From: an uncultured Bacteroides sp.
GTDB taxonomy: Bacteria; Bacteroidota; Bacteroidia; Bacteroidales; Bacteroidaceae
NCBI GenBank assembly: GCA_900557355.1
Contig: USSR01000015.1
Location: forward strand, 1 to 25,547
DNA: 25,547 bases
Reading direction: 5' to 3'
Shown: in pieces, positions 1 to 9,522 of the stretch
How the letters are laid out: every line of letters starts with the position of its first letter
Position numbering within the stretch: the first letter of the stretch is position 1
Notes under the pieces: generated by a model
What the model saw: only the letters and a program-made list of their open reading frames with translations
What the model was told of the DNA's origin: nothing
The model's database searches: none
Translations under genes and position numbers: made by a program

Positions 1-513
1 CTAACCAATAATGTATCAGGAGTTGAATATGCGGTTCAAGCAGCCTTTGATAGTAAACACAAATTATTGGTTCACTCTCATATTGGAGCATCAACTGATA
101 AAAGAGAACTATCAACAGCGGCATTGACCGTCCAGGAACTACTACAATTAGATTCGTTCAACACACTTAGCGATGCCGGTTATACTAGCGGCGACCAACT
201 ACAAGCCTGTAAATATTCAGGAATATGTACTTATTCATCGCCTATGCCATCAACATCACCTAATTCGAATTCCATACCACTGGCTGAATTTCATTATATA
301 AATGACGGAGATTATTATATCTGCCCTTGTGGAGAACAAATGACAACAACAGGGAAATGGAGAATCCGTCCCAATTATAGATCAAAAGTATATAAAACAT
401 CAGCTTGTGTAAATTGCTCAATAAGAGAAAAATGTACTCAAAATCAAAATGGCAGAGTAATAGAAAGAAGTGAATATCAAGATGTAATAGATGAAAATAA
501 CGCCAGAGTTATG
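1..513 (+). pseudogene. IS1182-family transposase fragment, truncated at both ends
   Basis: The frame is open from base 1, so the gene starts outside the window; no start codon is needed at 67. The translation shows the IS1182-type DDE core: YAVQAAFDSKH, then SDAGYTSGDQLQAC (the second catalytic Asp region), then the YICPCGEQM and CVNCSIREKCTQ Cys motifs and RVIERSEYQDVIDENNARV. In the family this last stretch leads into a conserved C-terminal part of roughly 60-100 residues, with the final catalytic Glu, and then a terminal inverted repeat. Here similarity stops at about base 510. The rest of the open frame, to 672, is antisense to a lipoprotein start and is not transposase. The element is therefore dead, having lost its C-terminus and right end. 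The family call is confident; the exact element is not known. Confidence 0.85.
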
Positions 514-649
514 AATCATCTGTTGCAAGGGCGCGCAGCAGACATTCGTAATGTCGCACAACTTCCGCCTCTTCACCGCCCTGACGGGAACTGCCACAGC
601 CCCCCAAAAACAGTCCAAACAAAAAGACTAAAACAGTTGATCGTTTCAT
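512..649 (-). pseudogene. N-terminal remnant of a lipoprotein gene, last gene of the pilus operon
   Basis: ATG at 649 lies 25 bases after the stop of the upstream fimbrial gene. It opens a 45-residue frame beginning MKRSTVLVFLFGLFLGGC, a clear SPII signal peptide with lipobox LGGC (Cys18), followed by GSSRQGGEEAEVV. The frame ends in TAA at 509-511, where the IS1182 transposase fragment begins. This suggests that only the secretion signal and about 27 mature residues remain of a longer gene cut by the insertion. The spacing and strand make it a member of the pilus operon. The codon for lipobox residues includes a G6 run. The original function cannot be told. Alternatively it could be a complete 45-aa lipopeptide, which I consider less likely. 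Confidence 0.55.
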
Positions 650-673
650 GGTGCTGTTTGTTTAATGGTTAAA

Positions 674-2833
674 TTACTGGTCATGCACACAACGGACACT
701 ACCGCCCAGCAGATAATGATAACCATAATATTCATTAAACCCTGCAGGTAACCCGGCCGGACTATGAATGTCATTACCGGCACCATGCATTAAGGCCCAT
801 CTATTACGATTAACCCTATATGTGGGCGCTGTTTTTCCAGCTCCGATATCAGGATTCCAATATATTCCTGTATGTAATACAGAGGCAGGAGAATGTCGTT
901 GAGGTGATGAATATATCATTGGAGTTTGTGTCCAGATAGCTAAAACGCCTTCTTCATATCCACCATCGGGGGCAGATATGGCTGGAAAAGACTTAGCTAT
1001 TCCCGCACCGCTTTCTATCAATCGAGTAAATACAACAGGATAAGAGCCTGTTATAGACTGTATCAGATTAATAACCTCCCAAGCCGTAGGGAGTCGCCAG
1101 CCATCGGGGCAGGCACGTTGGGGAATACTGCCATAATAAATGGGTCCGACCATAGCTGGTGCCAAAGAATATGAACGAGGACGAGCAGCCATATTAGGAC
1201 CTCCTTCCCTACTGGCGTCTATCATCCAACAAACACCACCATTACCCATACGGGTAGTCTGATAGTTACTGCCACCGATACGCATAAGTTTCATGGAATT
1301 TCCGAAACCACAAGCCGGTTGCTGGCTTACATGCAAACGATATTCCAATTCGTTAGCAGAATTTCCTGTTCGTATGGAAAGGACAGCACTACGCATATTC
1401 TGGGTAAAGTTCTTACTGTTTGCCGAAATAGTAACCGTGGCTGGTACTCCCGCTGTACCCGAGGTTTGGCTGAGTGAAATCCATGAAGGTTTTCCGGTTA
1501 TTTGCCAATTGGTATTCTCTGTAGTTATATTTACGGGTAATGAAGCGACACCTATTTGGATATCACCGTCAAAAGCGAACACCCGTTTGTCCACCGTCAG
1601 CCGTTTGTTCCCTCGTACTATTACTTCTTCTTGTACCTCGTTCCACGGCACGATACGGCATTTAAGGGTATGGTTTCCTTTGAAAGCTTCCTCGGGAGTT
1701 TGGGCCGGCAACCCGTCCACACTTTCCACTTGTACTTTATATTCATGATTACGCAGAATATCCATCGGCACTCCCGAACCGTAGTCCTTGAAGTCGAGGC
1801 GGTAGTAACCGTCTACCGACGGCTTAGAGCCGGTGAGATACGGCTTCACGTGCATAACCAGACAAAGGTCGTCCAGCGCATTCCCGCCCGAGGGGCGGTT
1901 CTTGTTGTCCACCTCGCACAGGTAGAACGTCTTTTGTGAGCCGTTGAAAATACCGATATTCCCGGGTGACACATCGCTGTTCAATGAGGTGAATGTACCC
2001 CGTGTCTGCCGTGCCCCGACGGGTACGGTGGGAGTATTCACTTGCTTGCCCGTCACATTATAGTTGTCCGGTGCAATGCGTCCTTTTGCCCGGTAATTGT
2101 ACAGCCGCAGATCGTTGTAATAATAGAAAAAGCCTTTTAGGTCGGATTCAAGAGGATTGATAAGCGTGAACTTAGCTACCGCACGTATCATCGTCACCTC
2201 TTGGGGAGCGCCAGAGGGAGAGAAACCTTCGCCCACCGCTTGGTTGGGAAGCTCGCCCCACATGGGTATGCCATTCGTAAAGTCGGGTGCGGCATCCGTT
2301 CCGACATCGAATGCCAGGCGGTTCATTACCCCCTCTTTCTGTTCTCCGAATGCAGCAGCAAGGGTATTCACCTGCTCACGGACATTGGCAAGCACCACGA
2401 GTGTCTGATGTTCGGGAGCTCCCATCAGCTGTACACGTACGGTTTGTGTGCCGATATCGTATGTACCCTGTGCACGGTAGAAGAATGTACCTTTCTTTAT
2501 ATTCGTAGGATCTGCAGGATCAACCTTGAATGAAAGTACATCTACAGTATTGATTCCATTTTCATCTATAGCACGTGTCAGCGGCGCACGCGTTTCGGAA
2601 CTTTGCGAGGTGTTCATTTCAGCAGCCTGTTTTGAAGCACCGGTTTTAAAGTTCAGGTAAATAACGGCTGTATGTCCGTTCGCTTGCGGCACCGACTGCT
2701 CCGCATCATCACTGCAAGCGGTCGGAAGGAGCGCCGCCATTGCAATCCACAGCACAGCTGAGGCATGTCGCCTCCACAGATATGCCACACGGGTGAAACC
2801 GGATAAACCGGAAGTCTGAAATCCTATATTCAT
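674..2833 (-). CDS. Type V pilus tip-like fimbrillin (Mfa-like, BACON-like and FISUMP domains)
   Basis: A 719-aa predicted lipoprotein with a hydrophobic segment at 24-39 ending LLPTAC (Cys40). The N-terminal half (about 50-400) is Mfa/FimA-like, with TRAIDENGINTVDVLSF near 86-102 (the A-strand Arg region where type V pilins are cleaved) and YYRLDF plus ILRNHEYKV near 343-366. Residues about 410-505 form a BACON-like Ig domain (WISLSQTSG). The C-terminal 200 residues resemble the FISUMP domain, with CPDGWRLPT near 575 and a terminal GGSVRCVHDQ. This layout fits an accessory or tip adhesin rather than the stalk pilin. The gene lies 83 bases downstream of a broken paralogue with the same layout (2917-5277). 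It is intact here. The start is the first Met before the signal peptide; the n-region of about 23 residues is longer than usual. The ligand is unknown. Confidence 0.85.
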   Translation of the reverse strand: MNIGFQTSGLSGFTRVAYLWRRHASAVLWIAMAALLPTACSDDAEQSVPQANGHTAVIYLNFKTGASKQAAEMNTSQSSETRAPLTRAIDENGINTVDVLSFKVDPADPTNIKKGTFFYRAQGTYDIGTQTVRVQLMGAPEHQTLVVLANVREQVNTLAAAFGEQKEGVMNRLAFDVGTDAAPDFTNGIPMWGELPNQAVGEGFSPSGAPQEVTMIRAVAKFTLINPLESDLKGFFYYYNDLRLYNYRAKGRIAPDNYNVTGKQVNTPTVPVGARQTRGTFTSLNSDVSPGNIGIFNGSQKTFYLCEVDNKNRPSGGNALDDLCLVMHVKPYLTGSKPSVDGYYRLDFKDYGSGVPMDILRNHEYKVQVESVDGLPAQTPEEAFKGNHTLKCRIVPWNEVQEEVIVRGNKRLTVDKRVFAFDGDIQIGVASLPVNITTENTNWQITGKPSWISLSQTSGTAGVPATVTISANSKNFTQNMRSAVLSIRTGNSANELEYRLHVSQQPACGFGNSMKLMRIGGSNYQTTRMGNGGVCWMIDASREGGPNMAARPRSYSLAPAMVGPIYYGSIPQRACPDGWRLPTAWEVINLIQSITGSYPVVFTRLIESGAGIAKSFPAISAPDGGYEEGVLAIWTQTPMIYSSPQRHSPASVLHTGIYWNPDIGAGKTAPTYRVNRNRWALMHGAGNDIHSPAGLPAGFNEYYGYHYLLGGSVRCVHDQ

Positions 2834-2916
2834 TTTTCTTCTTTTTTTAGTAATATATCTATTTTTTATATCAACTTTCTTACAAACTAAATTGCATCGG
2901 TCATATACCGTTTTAC

Positions 2917-5277
2917 TTATTTATCGGCGAACAGACGAACGGAAAACCCGTGGTGTTTAACGTCTCTGTAGTTCGCGAACGCAGAGTACGAGTAGAAAGA
3001 CACGTTCCAAGCATTGCCGAGGAGGCTGGGAAACTCCGTGCTCGACCAATACCGACCATATTCGCCTCGGGCTTCGAGCAAACCACTCGAAATGAACGTT
3101 GGGAAGGAGATATAACCGGCAGCCGGAAAAATACGAACGACAGCCTCGGAAGTATGGCTATCCCACCAAGAATCATTATTGATAGTGCTAATGTTTCCTG
3201 TAAATGCGCTGCCCAAGTAAACACAATCCACTTTCAATAGGGAAGTAAAGTCATGGTTGGCAAACGAACCCACGCGGGTGTAACGGTAAGCACAAACCAT
3301 ATTATTATCAGTAGCAAGAGGGAAATCGGATAGGGAAGAATCATCGATAGGATTACCGGTACCTTGTTTGAAACGCAGAGCGTAACAAACACCGTTACCC
3401 GAAGAGAAATAATCGTTGGCGAAAGTTTTTTTGATGCCACCGAACTCAATAGCCTCGTTGACATTAGAAGTATTAGTAGGGGAATCATATTGGGTATTAC
3501 CGCTGTAGGAGAAAACGCCCGTCAACTCCCAGCGGGAAGGCAGGTGGTAACCATAACCGGGATGCCCCAGTTTAAAAAAGACATCATCAAAGAGCTTCTT
3601 GGCATTTGGATTGTAAGTATCATTATTCTCTCCTGTGAGCACGTACCAATTATAATAACCGGATTGGTCATTGCTATGGCTCGAAGCCCAATGAAGATTA
3701 GGGTCAGTCTGGGCTGCAGTGGGAGAAATACCCGGAGGAACGGAAGAAATGAAAGGAGAATTATAGATAGAGCCACCGGCGAGGTTATATTCGGCAACAT
3801 AATCCAAAGGCGTACCGATCTGCTTAATATTGATTTTAGTATAAAGTCGTCCAGCCCGTATCTACAGATAACCATCCTTGAATCCCTTGCCATTCGTGAT
3901 GGCCTGCAATTCCTCCGTAACCGGATTGGTGAGAGTGGCGCCAGCCGCCCCACTGTTTTGACTGGGTTTCAGCCATGAATTAGAAACTGAAATTGTTGTT
4001 CCGTCGGCATTATAGGCACCGACCTTCCACCCACTGGGGTAATTGGTGCGCACAGAAAATTTGTTCTGTGTGCTTGTGGCATCGTGCTTGCCTTGAAGTG
4101 TCATCGCCGTTCGGGTCACTGCCAAGAAATGCCCCGATTCATTGAACGTTATATCTGTGAATGCGTCTATCACGATGGGCACTACTACGATGTTATGGTT
4201 GGTAAAGTTGTCCGGGCTGGTTACAGCCTCGTTCAAAGTGGCAAACCCCGGCCCTTTCACTTCCTTGATGGTGAAAATATAGCGGTGGTTGCGCAGAATG
4301 GGCATGTATTTACCCTTTTCGTAAGGACTCGTGCCACCGCCCTTGATACCGTCCCATGTATAATCCATTCAGTAGTAGTATTCTCTTCCTTGATAGGCAA
4401 GATTTATAACTATACAAGGACGGCTGCCGCCGGAGATAGCCGACTGTTCATTCAAATAATAAGTGATGACATTCGGAGATGCGGTGTTTGCAGTTCCCTC
4501 AAGCGGGTGCCCGCCACTGACTGCTGGCTGCGATGTGGCAGGCAGTGTGGGAGTCATGTATCCCGACTGTGAAGCGGTGGTATTGTATGTAGCAAGATCT
4601 ACCCAAACGCGTCCGTTGCCTACGGAATTGACGAAGTAAACCTTTCCCGCAGCTGTCGTGGCTCCCGAAGTTGTAGGATTGATGATATCCACCTTCGCCA
4701 GCATGCGGATAAGCGGTATTTCCTGCGCAATGGTTTGCGACACACCGGCTTTCAGTTCAAAGCCTCCCGCCGGGGCATGCTCGCCGTACATGGGTATGTA
4801 TGTGCCCGTACCTTCTTGTCCGAACCTACCCACGACTTCCACTTGCTTAAGAGCATCATAGGTGGAACCGGCTGTTATATTTGCCAGTTCTGTTTGGGCA
4901 TTAGCTATGAGAGCTATACGTTTGTATCTGCCCGCAATAACGGGCACAGAGAAGTATTTCGTATCCGAAGAGCCTGAAAGTGTATGCAACGAGCTGCCCA
5001 GAATATCATATTTCACCTTGACTTTCTCCGTACCGCCTTCATCGGCAAACATCAGTACGGTAATCTCTGTTATCCCTTTCTCGTCTACACCACGAGTATT
5101 CGCCGCCCGGAAATCGGGAATCCTGACAGAAAGTGTCACTTCGGCCGTCTCACCTTTGCCGGACACGGGCGGAACAGGAAGAATGAGTTCGTCTTGCCGG
5201 CACGAAAGTACGAGCGGCAGTAATAACAGGACCGACAGCAGGTTGCGGAACGGTATGATGATTGAACTACTTGGCAT
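2917..5277 (-). pseudogene. Tip-like fimbrillin gene interrupted by two in-frame stop codons
   Basis: One continuous frame of 787 codons encodes an Mfa-like lipoprotein (signal MPSSSIIIPF... with lipobox LVLSC, Cys26), then a BACON-like domain and a FISUMP C-terminus (YHLPSRWEL, terminal FSVRLFADK). It is broken by TGA at 4369-4371 (codon 303) and TAG at 3862-3864 (codon 472), with no frameshift. At the first stop the context is EYYY-stop-MDY; the paralogue at 674-2833 has YYRLDF, so an Arg codon (CGA to TGA) is the simplest origin. At the second the context is GYL-stop-IRAGRLY, within a strand that is VLSIRTG in the paralogue. An ATG directly follows the TGA, so re-initiation is possible. 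If neither stop is read through, only a 302-residue N-domain is made. Met at 5277 is preferred because the signal peptide starts there; in-frame ATGs at 5301 and 5361 would add a non-signal leader. Confidence 0.85.
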
Positions 5278-5324
5278 AATATATTGTTTTATGATTTGCA
5301 TTTCATGATTGACCGGTGCGTTTT

Positions 5325-6248
5325 TTACACTCCTCCGGGTTTTACATTCTGATTTTCCCAATTCCTGATCGTTATTTTCGCATGACCGTTTGTAAAGGTA
5401 ATCTCGATAGGAATGGTTACTTCAATATCTTCCTCCATCGGTATGTGGTAGCGGGCAATAAGCCCTGCCAACGAAATCGGGGGCACGATATGGTTTCCCG
5501 TGGTGGGATCGATAATTTCCACCATGCCGGGGGTATCGGCCTTGAAACGGGGGATGTCAGTCGTGGCATTAGCATGGCGGTTGGTGACATCATATGCTAC
5601 GGCAGGCTGGAATGTCTTGTTCCGGCTTACGGACTGGAGACGCCATGTGCCCGAGGTTTCGTCGAACACCGGTCGCAAGGCTGACTCCATGCCCGTGATG
5701 TGTACCACAGGCTGCACGCTCACACCATCAAGGTGAAGACTTACACGGATAGTGCCGGGGCTGAAATTGACAGTATGGTCTCCAGTCTCGTGCTCACTGA
5801 CCGTAAGTGGCGTGACAGCGAAAAGAAGCCGATCAAGCGTGGGGATGGAAGCGGAAGTCTCCGCATGCGGGTGTGAGGCGGAAAGGTTCCTTATGGTTTC
5901 TCCTTCGGAAAAGCCGCCGAGCTTGGTCTGTGCATCCGAAGCATTCGCCCAGAGCACGACAGTGTAGTTTCCCTGCGGCAGATACATCTCAACACCCTGC
6001 AAACGGTCAAGTTCACTCTTCTCCAGCGTCTGCATATGCTCAATACTGCCATCGGGACGGTACACACACAGCCTCACCCTCTGAACACGCTCTCCGAAAA
6101 GGTCAGCGGCAGAGCCGCGAGGCTTGTAGGTAAATCGTAACAGGGTATCCAGAGGGCAGCCCTCCAGGGACTCCCTGATGCACCTCGACAAGACTAAGGT
6201 TAAAATACCGGAAAGCATCAGGAAGCGTATAGCTTTATACAATTTCAT
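5325..6248 (-). CDS. FimB/Mfa2-family fimbrial anchor subunit
   Basis: A 307-aa protein with the hallmark start of the FimB/Mfa2 (DUF1812) family: a hydrophobic signal, then CIRESLEGCP, with the first Cys as lipid anchor and the second seven residues on. In Porphyromonas, Mfa2 and FimB hold the pilus base in the outer membrane and limit its length. Other family-like stretches are VRLCVYRPDGSIE and YLPQGNYTVVLWAN. It sits between the major fimbrillin (6487-7653) and the tip genes, the expected order. One oddity: the lipobox reads LVLSRC, with Arg22 at position -1, where Gly, Ala or Ser is normally required, so lipidation may be impaired. The GGAGGAG near its 3' end could serve the next gene. 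The family call is strong. Confidence 0.9.
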   Translation of the reverse strand: MKLYKAIRFLMLSGILTLVLSRCIRESLEGCPLDTLLRFTYKPRGSAADLFGERVQRVRLCVYRPDGSIEHMQTLEKSELDRLQGVEMYLPQGNYTVVLWANASDAQTKLGGFSEGETIRNLSASHPHAETSASIPTLDRLLFAVTPLTVSEHETGDHTVNFSPGTIRVSLHLDGVSVQPVVHITGMESALRPVFDETSGTWRLQSVSRNKTFQPAVAYDVTNRHANATTDIPRFKADTPGMVEIIDPTTGNHIVPPISLAGLIARYHIPMEEDIEVTIPIEITFTNGHAKITIRNWENQNVKPGGV

Positions 6249-6329
6249 GCGTAGTATCTTTTAGGTGAATAACTGTGGTTATGACTTTATATGAATATAC
6301 GTGTTATGATTTAACAGGTTATAGAAATA

Positions 6330-6367
6330 CAGGTCGTGAGGTCAGGGCAAAAGACACCCACGACCTG
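6330..6367 (-). terminator. Strong hairpin between fimbrillin and anchor genes (attenuator-like)
   Basis: CAGGTCGTG at 6330-6338 pairs perfectly with CACGACCTG at 6359-6367; three more pairs can form past a bulged A, closing a loop of about 13 bases. It lies in the 238-base gap after the major fimbrillin stop. On the minus strand it is followed by a mildly T-rich stretch (TATTTCTAT) but no true T-run. It may be a partial terminator or an mRNA 3'-end stabiliser that lets the pilin be made in excess of the anchor and tips. The pairing is seen directly; the role is inference. Confidence 0.4.
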
Positions 6368-6486
6368 CTTACATTCCGCCGTGCGAGAGGAACTGGTGAA
6401 CTAGTAAAATGAGCTAAAAATCTCCTCTACGCAAACGGACTTGTAAAAGAAACAAACAAATACAATATACCTTGATGGTATGACAG

Positions 6487-7653
6487 TTAGAGATTAGGCT
6501 TGACAGGAACGACCGTCCAGGCTTTTACCGTCACCTTCAACCAAACGCTGACAGCACTGGTATTAGGTATTGTGGAAAGGTTGCTCTCGTCAAATGTAAA
6601 GTCGGCTTTCGAGATAGTATAAATCTTTCCTTTTTCCAGTTCTACAATATTGCCACTGCCATCTTTGAATCCTCTCACGGTGATAAACTGGTCACCTGTG
6701 CCGAAATTCACGCTGCTGCCGGCCTTAGCAGCCAAATTACTCAACTTAAATACGAGCTGGAGTTGCTCGTTCGCGTCAGTACTGTTACCGTTAGGAACAA
6801 CCTGATATGCCCAACGTTGCCCTGCAGTTGGCGGAATGACTTCCTTTGGGATACCTGTAGCAGCGACGGCAGACTGGTCAAAGAGTTTTCCAGCGTTAGC
6901 AGGGGTGTAAAGCCCCTGTCCTTGAGCATAGGCAGCAGGAGTAGCACCATATTGTACTTTCGTTCCCACAACGGTACCGGCCAGGTTGAACTTTTCAAAG
7001 AAGTTATTCACATAGATTCCTTCCAGCGTAAAACCATCCACCGCACTGGAGGCCGTAGTCGCCAGACCTTCGATTTCGACACGTGCCACGGCAGGACCGA
7101 TTTCCACTTCGGCATACTTGTCACCGTCCGTTATTCCAGGGGCATAAGGCAGGGCCGGACTACCGGTAGTCCATGTCTGCAGGGGTTTGTCATCGCCGCT
7201 CAACACCACATCCGCAACTGCAGACTGGCTTGTGATTTCCAGTTGTACAGCTTTCAATGCAGCTACGGTTCCACCTGTAGGCAATGAAGTTCCGGCAGGA
7301 ATATTACCACATACCGTTACAGTGGTAGCCGCCGCGGGTACATCCGTTATTTGGGTACCGGTAGTCAGATTCGCAATCGTGATGGGAGTGGTTGTAGTCG
7401 CGTTCACATATTTCAGAATGCTGGTCCCGTCATGGAAGTATACATGCAGATTACTTACCGTAGCAACCGTTCCCGAGGCTACAGGAGGCTCGGTCGATCT
7501 CGTCAGCGTCGGCAACTCCAGCTTCATGAATACGCTTCTCGCTTCCCCGTTCTTTACGTCAGGCACTTCGATGTCATCGTTACTGCACGCGGTGAATGCT
7601 GCAGCCATAGCAACCATTGTAAACACGCTTAACAAACTTTTTTTCATAATCAT
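6487..7653 (-). CDS. Major fimbrillin, FimA/Mfa1-like type V pilin
   Basis: A 388-aa Ala/Thr/Val-rich lipoprotein precursor. The signal peptide ends AAAFTAC (Cys23) followed by SNDD. The mature N-terminal strand reads ARSVFMKLELPTLTRSTEPP, with Arg39 and Arg52 as candidate sites for the trypsin-like cleavage that activates type V pilins. The end, VSVWLKVTVKAWTVVPVKPNL, resembles the C-terminal donor-strand region of polymerising pilins (AWTVVPV), and unlike the two tip-like genes there is no FISUMP domain after it. Its position upstream of FimB/Mfa2 fits the stalk subunit. ATG codons occur at 7653 and 7647 (MIMKK); either gives a good signal peptide. A 102-base AT-rich gap separates it from the preceding gene and a hairpin follows it. 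Confidence 0.88.
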   Translation of the reverse strand: MIMKKSLLSVFTMVAMAAAFTACSNDDIEVPDVKNGEARSVFMKLELPTLTRSTEPPVASGTVATVSNLHVYFHDGTSILKYVNATTTTPITIANLTTGTQITDVPAAATTVTVCGNIPAGTSLPTGGTVAALKAVQLEITSQSAVADVVLSGDDKPLQTWTTGSPALPYAPGITDGDKYAEVEIGPAVARVEIEGLATTASSAVDGFTLEGIYVNNFFEKFNLAGTVVGTKVQYGATPAAYAQGQGLYTPANAGKLFDQSAVAATGIPKEVIPPTAGQRWAYQVVPNGNSTDANEQLQLVFKLSNLAAKAGSSVNFGTGDQFITVRGFKDGSGNIVELEKGKIYTISKADFTFDESNLSTIPNTSAVSVWLKVTVKAWTVVPVKPNL

Positions 7654-7755
7654 TGTAATTAAATTGTTAATAAAAAAATAAACACTAATAAAACACTTGT
7701 TAATATTTAATTCGTACTTATACTTTTTTTCCTGTTTTGTTCTTTCTACTTTTTA

Positions 7756-9484
7756 CTATTTCCCTTCCGCTATCCTGTCCAGTTCCATACGGAGCCCGAA
7801 GAACTTGGGAATGAGGTCCGACAGTTCCGGATCCAGGGGAATACGCAGGACAAGATTGGGATTCATGCGGCAGGCCGCAAGCATATGTTCCACTGCTAAG
7901 TAATCATCGCCCTGCCGGGCGCTTACCACAGCATGCAGGTATTCCTTGCGGGAATCTACGGGTAACTGGTCTAAAAGAGCGGAAGCCTCTTTATGATAAC
8001 CGAGCTGTGTCAGGCAAAGGGCGGTGTTATAGTCAGGCCGTTTTTCCAATATCGGCAAGGCTTGCCGGTATTGTCGCTCTGAAAGGAGCCGCAAGGCTTC
8101 GGCATACTCTTCTCCCTGCGGAGTATATACGGGACCGCTTGCCGCAAGAGAGTCTGTCTCCGCAGAAGCTATGACATATTGGTCCAGAGCGGAACGGTCA
8201 ACCAGGTCGCTAAGCGAGGCCACAATGAAGAGCAGCGTGTCCGAGGCGGCAGGCCGCCATGTGCTGCGGTCGGTGGCTTCCACGATAGACTCTAGCCGCA
8301 CACGGAGCTTTTTCATTCCATCGGTGACGGGCAGAGAATATACATAGTTGTAGATATAATCATGTCCGGAAACTGAATCCGAATTCTGGCGGACCATCAC
8401 GGAGTCGATATAGGGGAAGGGAATCATACGCCGGCGGATTTCATCACGGTTACGGTCATTCATCTCATTTTCGGCAATCCGGTCGTAGAAATAACGGTGG
8501 CGGGAGATGTCCATCGAATCGGTGGCGGTGAGGACATAGTTGTGTATGTTGGACAGGCTGCGCCCCCCCGTTATAAAGGTCACGGAATTTCGAAGGTACA
8601 CGATCGGCGGTAAGCTCGCGTTCCAGCCGGTACATCGGCCAAAAGGAGGCCGTACGATGATATTTACGGTCATAGGAGGCCCACAACCCGAGCGTGTCAC
8701 GACCAGCCACATAGCGCCGTACGCTTTCTTCGATCCGCTTGCGTTCCAGGCGGTGACGGAGTGTCGCACGGTTGGCCTGCGTACGCGTGTTCCAGAAATT
8801 CTGGCGTTCAAGGGCAAGGCGTTTCCACTTCTCGTAGGCAAGCTGACGGTCGCGCTCCTTGCCGTAAAGTTCATAGAAGAACCTCTGCCGGCAGGCGATA
8901 TCCTTATTGATGCCTTTACGGTCAAGATACACACTATCATAAGCCGAAGGATCGACAATTCCATTAAGAAACAGCCTGTACGCCTTATAGTCCGCTTCCT
9001 GCATGCGGGTAAAGGAAGAACCGGAAAGCACAACAGGTGGTAGCGGGAAGCCTGAACTGTCAGAGGTGCAGAGCATCGGGGTGAGTGTGACACGCCAGTA
9101 ACTGTCAATCAGGAGGGAAGGGACATGGATATTGAATTCCAAACGCACGGAACCTTCCCGCATGGTGACCTGCTTGACGACCGTGCGTGCAGCGACGATG
9201 TCAACACCGCCCAGGTGTATGGTTTTCCATACGTCATCCGTACTGTCGGAGACCTCTTCGAACTCACCGGGAAGAGTGTCCGAAGAAGTGGTGAACCCCA
9301 CCTGTTCGGCAAGCACTCCGGAAGGTGCGCTCTCCTCGTGGGGAAGAAAAATATTAGGACGGCCGGACTGCATAAACAGCCGCATAGTCCGCGGTTCGCG
9401 GGAAGTGGAACAGGACACGGCCAGTAACACTCCCGCGCAGAAAGCGGCGGCCGTTATGTGGGATTTGAGATACTTATTCATCAT
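7756..9484 (-). pseudogene. Pilus-operon lipoprotein gene with a one-base frameshift at a G7 tract
   Basis: Two overlapping frames join into one 575-residue protein if one G is removed from the G7 run (C7 on the plus strand) at 8563-8569. The first part (about 305 residues) starts with an SPII signal, lipobox LAVSC (Cys25), and has a beta-rich stretch (VRLEFNIHVPSLLIDSYWRVTLTPML) and an Arg/Glu-rich helical part. After the tract, sense continues in the other frame as GGRSLSNIHNYVLTATDS, ending with a TPR-like helical region (EEYAEALRLLSERQYRQALPILEKR... GYHKEASALLDQLP). As written, the first frame runs into junk and stops at 8465. I recognise it only as a large lipoprotein in type V pilus operons; function unknown. 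It could be phase-variable, dead, or a homopolymer error. Confidence 0.75.
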
Positions 9485-9522
9485 TCAACTTTTTATATCT
9501 TGTTTCAACAGATAAGATGGTT

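Noticed and set aside
514..672. Unusual C-terminus of the transposase
   Set aside because: The bases encode a lipoprotein signal peptide on the other strand, so the frame is only open by chance past the junction.
8465..8562. C-terminal tail of the 339-codon frame (GGAQPVQHTQLC...)
   Set aside because: It lies after the G7 frameshift; the other frame there continues the sensible protein down to 7756.
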